From positions 1 to 24,902 of IMG/VR virus record IMGVR_UViG_3300046704_000071: DNA of 24,902 bases; one strand, 5' to 3'. The number at the start of each line of letters is the position of its first letter. Within the stretch, counting starts at the first letter, position 1. Under the pieces are notes generated by a model. That model was not told where the DNA came from. It did no database searches and saw only the letters and a list, made by a program, of their open reading frames with translations. This document shows, piece after piece, positions 19,803 through 24,902 of the stretch. The stretch is from a virus. The translations under genes were made by a program, and so were the position numbers.

Positions 19803-20693
19803 ATGGACAAAAAACGGGAAGAAAAAATTGCAGCACTCAACGAAAAGCTCCGCTATATAAAAATAAGCCTCAGCAACGCCGCCAAGAAACTCAACAATGG
19901 AGACATAGTTCAAGCCTCTATCATAGAGGACCTTCATACGAAAAAAGAGGCCATTCAGGCGCAAATTAAGGCACTAATCGCAGGGGACGCAACCCCTAAT
20001 ACCGGCCAGCCTGCAAAGGACGAAGAAAAGGCCTGTATAGGCATTCCAGAAAGACTCCGTATTCCCCGCTGCTATACCATGTCGCCTGAGGCTATAGACC
20101 AGCGCAAGAAAGCGGCCAAGAGCCCGGCCAAGTCCGAGGCCATGAAAGGGAACAGAAACAGCTGGAAGACCGGGAAATACGCCCAGGGCTTTGTTCAGAA
20201 ATTCGTAAAGCCCTGCCTGTCTACCTGCCCGCATTATCCGTGCTCGCTTGTCAATGATGGCGATACAGAGCCAGGCGGCGTCTGCCTCGACAAGGCGCAG
20301 ATCATAGACACCTTCAGCGCGATCATGAAGTCCCTCAGTGAGAAGAGCAATCCTGAGCGTCACAAGGACCTGCAGGAGATCATGGCGCTCAAGGTCGGCA
20401 GCGCGATGCAGATTGCCGATCTGCTGATGGAATCTATCCTGCGTGACGGCCCGATCGTGAAGAGCGAGGTATGGGACAAGGACGGCAATGTAGTTGGGCA
20501 CAAGATAGTCAGTCACCCTTCACTGTTCATGCTGCCCAAGATGCTGGCCGATCTTAACCTCTCGCTCGGAGATCTGAATGTCACGCCCAGGGCGCAGGCA
20601 AAGGTTGACGATGATGAGAAGGCAAATAAAACCCTGGCTACCATCCTCGGCGGGGTTGCCTCCAAGCTGCAGGATAACGGAGGCAAGACTTAA
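19803..20693 (+). CDS. Small terminase subunit-like protein
   Basis: A 296-residue protein. Residues 1-60 are a Lys/Glu coiled-coil-like segment. The middle carries KGNRNSWKTGKYA at about 115-127, the GN-x-N-x2-K-x-G-x-Y motif of many small terminase DNA-binding proteins, and a Cys cluster (C138, C142, C147, C161; CLSTCPHYPC) that may bind zinc. The rest is helical oligomerisation-type sequence, ending TLATILGGVASKLQ. Placement directly before the large terminase, with a one-base TAATG overlap, supports the role of recognising phage DNA for packaging. Length exceeds typical TerS (about 150-200). Confidence 0.75.
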   Translation: MDKKREEKIAALNEKLRYIKISLSNAAKKLNNGDIVQASIIEDLHTKKEAIQAQIKALIAGDATPNTGQPAKDEEKACIGIPERLRIPRCYTMSPEAIDQRKKAAKSPAKSEAMKGNRNSWKTGKYAQGFVQKFVKPCLSTCPHYPCSLVNDGDTEPGGVCLDKAQIIDTFSAIMKSLSEKSNPERHKDLQEIMALKVGSAMQIADLLMESILRDGPIVKSEVWDKDGNVVGHKIVSHPSLFMLPKMLADLNLSLGDLNVTPRAQAKVDDDEKANKTLATILGGVASKLQDNGGKT

Positions 20694-22582
20694 TGCCCGT
20701 GCTCGATACGGTTCAGCCTGTCAACCTCGCTGATCTCGGCAAGGACATAGTTATCCCCCGTTCCTTTTTCGAGGCCTGGCTTGAGCGTTTTGACTGGACA
20801 TGGCACCAGATCGCAAGGGGCGAATTCCCGGAGCCGTACGAATCCCTTGACGAATTCCAGCTCGCCTGCATCATGTCCGATCCTGTTTTGTGGTGCCAGG
20901 CCTTTCTGCGCGAACCCGAGGATCCTGATCATCAGGACCCGTATAACTTTTTCGGGTACCAGCAAGGCGGCATCAGGTATCGCAGCAATAAAGTGTACGA
21001 CTGCGGCTCTGAGACAGGGAAGACCAGAGATATCGTGGCGGACAATCTCTTTTATGCGTACACCTTGCCAAACGGCTCGGGTCTGGTCGGCGCTCCGCAG
21101 CAGACGCATCTCGATGAAATCATCGAGGCCATGACCGATCAGTTTTCATGGAATGACGACCTTCTAGGTTCACTGAAGCGTCACAAGAAACATCCGCATC
21201 ATGCCATGTATTTTACTAACGGCTTCAAAATAGACTTCCGCCCAGCCGGCCATGACGGTGAAGCCTTCCGTGGTGTCCACGTTCGCACCTTCGCAAAACT
21301 CGACGAAGCCGCGAAAATGAAAAATCCCAAACAGTGGTCAGAGTTCTGGCGCGCAATGAAGCCCGGCTGTGTTGCCGCTATTTATTCGGTCACTGACGGT
21401 GACCGGTCCTGTGATTTCTTCAAACTCAAGGAAAGGGCCAAGAGCACCAGCGTTATTAATATGGCGGCGGAAGAAAAGCCCGCAGCAGCTGAACAGCAAG
21501 AGACTGAGTTTAAACATATGCCCCGGCATTTGCGGACCATGAAGTTCAAACACTTCTGCTGGCCCAAGACCATGATGCCTGCTCCTTACTGGTCGGAAGA
21601 GCGTAGGCAATTCTATATCGAACAATACGGCGGGGAAGACAGCCCTGGCTACAAACATAACGTTCTGGCCGAAGACGGCGACCCCGAATACAGCGTATTC
21701 CCATGGGAGCAGCTCCGGCATTGCGTGAAAGAGATTATTGAATATCGCTGCCTCAAGGTGCTGGTCGAAAGGGCACGGAATGAGGTCATAGTCAGCGGCT
21801 ACAAGATCGAGATGGTACCGGGCGATAGCGGGCCGGTCCCGCGCAAGATCACGCTCGCCAATTCCATTTTGCGCATGACCGGGTTTTTCGATTACTCGAT
21901 AAGGCCCGATGGCTCCATGAACGACAGTGAATTCCGCAAACTGATAAAGGGCTTTTTCGTCGCCGTCCCCGGGCTGAAGCGCGGTGGGGCTGACTTCGGT
22001 TTTTCCGGTGATCCCACTGAAATACTCATAAAGAACATTATCGGCAAGCGCAAGCGTACCATAGCGAGACTCAACCTTAAACACGTCACCTACGACCAGC
22101 AATGCCAGGCCCTCGATGCGCTCGATGACATTTACGGCCCGCAGGAGTCGATGAGCTGGGGCACTGACTACGGCAATGCCGGCAGCGCGGTCGCTCACGA
22201 CCTTGCGGGGCTGCCTCAGTATAAGCACAAGCATTATGACGACCGCCTGCACGGGTTCCAGTTCGAGAGCACGACTGACAACATAGATGAAGATGGCACG
22301 CCGATTATCGACAGCAAAGACGGCAAGCCTGTAAAGATCACCCTCAAGGAGTTGTCTACGGACCACATGACAAAGTTTATCCAGCGGCTTGATGTCGAAT
22401 ACCCGCCGGATCCCGACCTGCTCACCTATTACCCGAACCATACAGTCAGCACTGCCGGCAAGCATCGCACCTATAAAAAACAGGACGATCACCTTATAGA
22501 TGCTGACCGCGCCGAAACCCTGGCCGGGCTTCTCGGCTGCGCTGTTGAAGACTATTTCGCCTGCGGAGGACATACGAGATGA
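20693..22582 (+). CDS. terL: Large terminase subunit (packaging ATPase-nuclease)
   Basis: A 629-residue protein. The ATPase domain has a deviant Walker A CGSETGKT at 104-111 (Cys where the first Gly would be), and the strand FAKLDEAAK with Asp204-Glu205 as Walker B and catalytic Glu. LVGAPQQTHLDEI and GEAFRGVHVRTF are typical neighbours. The C-terminal RNase H-like nuclease begins at GADFGFSGDPTEIL (Asp434), then WGTDYGNAGSAV, and acidic DHMTKFIQRLD later. The enzyme pumps DNA into the prohead and cuts it. GGAGG lies eight bases before the ATG. The C-terminus overlaps the portal gene by 4 bases. Confidence 0.9.
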   Translation: MPVLDTVQPVNLADLGKDIVIPRSFFEAWLERFDWTWHQIARGEFPEPYESLDEFQLACIMSDPVLWCQAFLREPEDPDHQDPYNFFGYQQGGIRYRSNKVYDCGSETGKTRDIVADNLFYAYTLPNGSGLVGAPQQTHLDEIIEAMTDQFSWNDDLLGSLKRHKKHPHHAMYFTNGFKIDFRPAGHDGEAFRGVHVRTFAKLDEAAKMKNPKQWSEFWRAMKPGCVAAIYSVTDGDRSCDFFKLKERAKSTSVINMAAEEKPAAAEQQETEFKHMPRHLRTMKFKHFCWPKTMMPAPYWSEERRQFYIEQYGGEDSPGYKHNVLAEDGDPEYSVFPWEQLRHCVKEIIEYRCLKVLVERARNEVIVSGYKIEMVPGDSGPVPRKITLANSILRMTGFFDYSIRPDGSMNDSEFRKLIKGFFVAVPGLKRGGADFGFSGDPTEILIKNIIGKRKRTIARLNLKHVTYDQQCQALDALDDIYGPQESMSWGTDYGNAGSAVAHDLAGLPQYKHKHYDDRLHGFQFESTTDNIDEDGTPIIDSKDGKPVKITLKELSTDHMTKFIQRLDVEYPPDPDLLTYYPNHTVSTAGKHRTYKKQDDHLIDADRAETLAGLLGCAVEDYFACGGHTR

Positions 22583-24765
22583 AAATATTGGGGTACGAGA
22601 TCAGAAAGGCCCAGGGCGTGACATCAGAGGCGCAGATCAGGGAGAACAATCCGCAGGGGCCGTATACAAAATACTTTCAGGACTATGTGTTCAGAAAGGT
22701 CTCGGGAGAGTTCTATGAATTTCTGAGAGAGGCCATCCCGATAATTGACTCGGGGATCCGCAGGCTCATTTCTTTAAATGGCACCATCAAGATCATCGGT
22801 GACAAGCCTGAGGTAGTCGCGGCACTCGAAGACTTCTGCCTTAATGTGCCTGTCAACGATCAGCAGAAAGGCATGCAGGCCTTTATTGAGAATTTCGCCA
22901 ATGAAACCTTCGAACAGGGCTTCAGCATAAGCGAATTTACGGCCACGCCCGACATGAAGGACATCGCCGGCCTGCGAGTTGCGGACAGTAAGAACATCAC
23001 CTTTTGCAGGGACGCTAAGACAGGCAGGGCCGAGCCCTGGTACAGGTATCCGGGCAATCAGCCGAGACTGACTAACTCAACGCCGGGCACCTTGATAGAG
23101 CGGATCCTGAATGCGCGGTATGTCCAGACAAGGAGCGTCAACGGGATAGATGAGGTCAGGCTTAATCCGTCCAATATACTCTATAACTCCATCAACAATG
23201 AAAATTCCGACCCTGGCGGCGTTTCGGTCATGCGCTCGATGGAGTTCGTCTCCCAGATCCTCGCTACTTTACAGAACAGCATCAAGAGTGTGGGAGAGCG
23301 TTTCGGCGATCCCTCTTATCATGTGCATTACAAGGCCAGCAAGATCGGCGCCGAGGAGACCCTTGAGACCCGCCGCCTGGTCATGTATAACGAATTCCAG
23401 AAGGCAATAACCGCCAAACGCCAGGGATCGAGCGCCGATTTCGTGACGGCCGGCAGCCAGGATTCCGACGTAGTGGTAAAGGTAATCGGCCATGACGGCC
23501 AGATACTCGAGTACGAGATCCCGCTGCGGCATGTGCTTGAACAGATCGTCAGCAAACTTAACCTGCCGGCGTGGATGCTCGGCATTTACTGGAGCACGAC
23601 GGAGCGCATGGCTACCCTCGAGGTTGAGGCCGCGCTGCAGGATGCCAAGATACGCCAGCTTTCCATGCTGCACGAGCTGATAAGGCTTTTCTCCGTCTAT
23701 CTCTCGCTCAGGGGCTTCAAGTGGAACACCGTTACCACGTCAGTTGATCGGCCGGGTGACTGGGGCATAGTGTTCGAGACGCCTAACCTGCGTGATCTGG
23801 TCGCTCAGGCGCAGGCCCGCTTCCTCAATGCTCAGGCTGATATGATGGGTGCTGCGGGCAACACCGCGCCGGGCACTCAGACGCAGGTAACCGTTGGCGC
23901 CGCAACGGTCGAGATACAGGGCATGAAGTTTCCCCTGGTCACAAGGACGGGACTAAAAACATATTCCAGCGCTTGCGGATGCCCGGACCATCAAAGGAAA
24001 GAACTGCGCCGGCCGAAGCCCTGGCCTGAGCTCGATGATCTTGAAACAAAATATCTGAACGAACTGATGTATGACTGGAACGAGCTCGGGGGCAGGGTCA
24101 CTTCGATCCTTGGGTTCACGGCAGAGGGCAAGGCTGCGGGCGCGGAAGTACAGAAAGACGACAACCAGGTTTTTTCGCTTTCCGGTGATCAGATAGACCA
24201 GATAAAGAGGGCGCTCGAGCAGTACCTGCAAAACTACAAACCGTCCGAGGCTGACTCCTCGATCCGTTATTTCTACGGCCAGGCCCTCAGCCTCGGTTAT
24301 CTGCATGCTTCATACGAGGTCGGCAGTCAGCAGTCTCTGCTTAACATCCTGAAAAACTCCGAGATCTATAACAGCCTTTGCAAAAACGGGTTTGACCTGG
24401 TCAAGAACAACGCAACGCGCAGGATCATCGATCAGATAATTCCAGAGATGCAGAGCTACTCGCTCTCCGGCTCAAATCCTAAAGAGGTGGCTGGCCGGCT
24501 CGAAAAACTGTTTGGCGATCAGAACGCTAACTGGGACCGTCTCGCACGTTCGGAAATGAGCATGGCGGCCGAGGACGCAAAGCTTGCTGAATGGAAAGAG
24601 CGGGGCATAAAGACCACGGAATTCACCCCCGCGCCTGATGCGTGTCCCATCTGCATGGCGCTGGCCGGCGAATATCCCATTGGGACCGCGCCCGTGCCGG
24701 TGAGAGATACGCACCCAGAGTGCAGGTGCAGCAACCGACCGGGGAAAGGCGAGGTATCGGGATGA
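22579..24765 (+). CDS. Mu gp29-like portal fused to MuF head protein
   Basis: A 728-residue fusion. The N-terminal about 430 residues are DUF935/Mu gp29-type portal: YTKYFQDYVFRKVSGEFYEFL, FEQGFSISEFT, ILYNSINNENSDPGGVSVMR, PLRHVLEQIVSKLNLPAWMLG and TLEVEAALQDAKIRQ. After a linker with CGCPDHQRKELRR the C-terminal third is MuF (gp30-like): NATRRIIDQIIPEMQS, LFGDQNANWDRLARSEMSMAAEDAKLAEWKERG and the final ACPICMALAGEYPIG ... HPECRCS. In Mu these are separate proteins. The portal forms the DNA entry ring; MuF is a minor head morphogenesis protein. ATGA overlaps on both sides. No sign of a frameshift. Confidence 0.9.
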   Translation: MKILGYEIRKAQGVTSEAQIRENNPQGPYTKYFQDYVFRKVSGEFYEFLREAIPIIDSGIRRLISLNGTIKIIGDKPEVVAALEDFCLNVPVNDQQKGMQAFIENFANETFEQGFSISEFTATPDMKDIAGLRVADSKNITFCRDAKTGRAEPWYRYPGNQPRLTNSTPGTLIERILNARYVQTRSVNGIDEVRLNPSNILYNSINNENSDPGGVSVMRSMEFVSQILATLQNSIKSVGERFGDPSYHVHYKASKIGAEETLETRRLVMYNEFQKAITAKRQGSSADFVTAGSQDSDVVVKVIGHDGQILEYEIPLRHVLEQIVSKLNLPAWMLGIYWSTTERMATLEVEAALQDAKIRQLSMLHELIRLFSVYLSLRGFKWNTVTTSVDRPGDWGIVFETPNLRDLVAQAQARFLNAQADMMGAAGNTAPGTQTQVTVGAATVEIQGMKFPLVTRTGLKTYSSACGCPDHQRKELRRPKPWPELDDLETKYLNELMYDWNELGGRVTSILGFTAEGKAAGAEVQKDDNQVFSLSGDQIDQIKRALEQYLQNYKPSEADSSIRYFYGQALSLGYLHASYEVGSQQSLLNILKNSEIYNSLCKNGFDLVKNNATRRIIDQIIPEMQSYSLSGSNPKEVAGRLEKLFGDQNANWDRLARSEMSMAAEDAKLAEWKERGIKTTEFTPAPDACPICMALAGEYPIGTAPVPVRDTHPECRCSNRPGKGEVSG

Positions 24766-24902
24766 TGGACTTAGAGAAAATGCTTCAACAGACAGCCTGC
24801 GCAGGCTGCCTTATAAGGAAATGCCCTGAGCGGAATGTGAATGTCGCTTACTGCTCGGACCGCAAGCCGCAACTGTTATTGATCGAGAAAGAGAAAAAAT
24901 AG
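24762..24902 (+). CDS. Small Cys-rich protein after the portal (46 aa)
   Basis: ATGATG overlaps the portal stop by 4 bases. The product has C-x2-C ... C ... YC spacing (ACAGCLIRKCPE and AYCSDRK), which could bind a metal, and a Lys/Glu tail. No family recognised. Its TAG ends exactly at the window edge. Confidence 0.6.
   Translation: MMDLEKMLQQTACAGCLIRKCPERNVNVAYCSDRKPQLLLIEKEKK

Noticed and set aside
21338-22573. Long minus-strand open frame (411 codons) opposite the large terminase
   Set aside because: The plus strand carries terminase ATPase and nuclease motifs in an operon with coupled neighbours; the antisense frame has no recognisable motif or leftward operon context.

Overview
The window looks like a temperate, tailed double-stranded DNA phage or prophage segment. 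Almost every gene reads rightward, and most neighbours overlap by 1-4 bases (ATGA or TAATG junctions) behind good GGAGG-type ribosome binding sites. The host is not named by any gene here. Purine-rich Shine-Dalgarno sites, roughly even GC and the small-protein families fit an uncultivated Gram-negative host, perhaps deltaproteobacterial or Nitrospirota-like, but that is only an impression. Both ends fall exactly on stop codons, so no gene is visibly cut.

Layout. (1) 1-1949 is the lysogeny switch: a leftward membrane protein, a leftward XRE repressor, two divergent promoters with a palindromic operator, a structured 255-base leader carrying a 100-bp inverted-repeat element, then a CII-like regulator. 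(2) 1946-9083 is a long rightward early block of about 20 small genes. It includes a CAT-anticodon initiator-like tRNA, a DUF6874-type protein, a histone-fold-like 64-residue protein, a probable OB-fold ssDNA-binding protein, a DUF5131 radical-SAM-like protein, a DUF5662 protein, a two-module zinc protein and a SAP-domain protein. (3) 9080-12979 holds a 1024-residue primase-helicase followed by an AT-rich region with helically phased AGGGGAAG repeats, a likely replication origin. (4) 12980-14303 encodes a tyrosine recombinase and a Mor-family activator. (5) 14345-16718 starts with a probable Mor-dependent promoter and an attenuator-like leader, then a DUF2292-like small protein, a ParB-like protein and a TET-associated-type glycosyltransferase, a likely DNA-modification cassette. 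(6) 16795-19711 has a sliding clamp with a lysine/alanine tail, a second ParB and a stand-alone RarA/MgsA C-terminal domain. (7) 19728-24902 begins with a second copy of the Mor-type promoter and carries small terminase, large terminase, a Mu-gp29-like portal fused to a MuF head protein, and a small Cys protein.

The inferred programme is: repressor and CII-like protein set lysogeny; the early block and primase act at the iteron origin; Mor then switches on modification and packaging through two promoters sharing TCTGCCAGA-N16-TGGTATAACA. The phage combines a tyrosine integrase and lambda-style switch with Mu-like late regulation and head proteins. The strongest unexplained items are the shared promoter pair with its leader, the tRNA, the iteron array, the 22-bp palindrome ahead of the clamp/ParB genes, and the histone-like protein.
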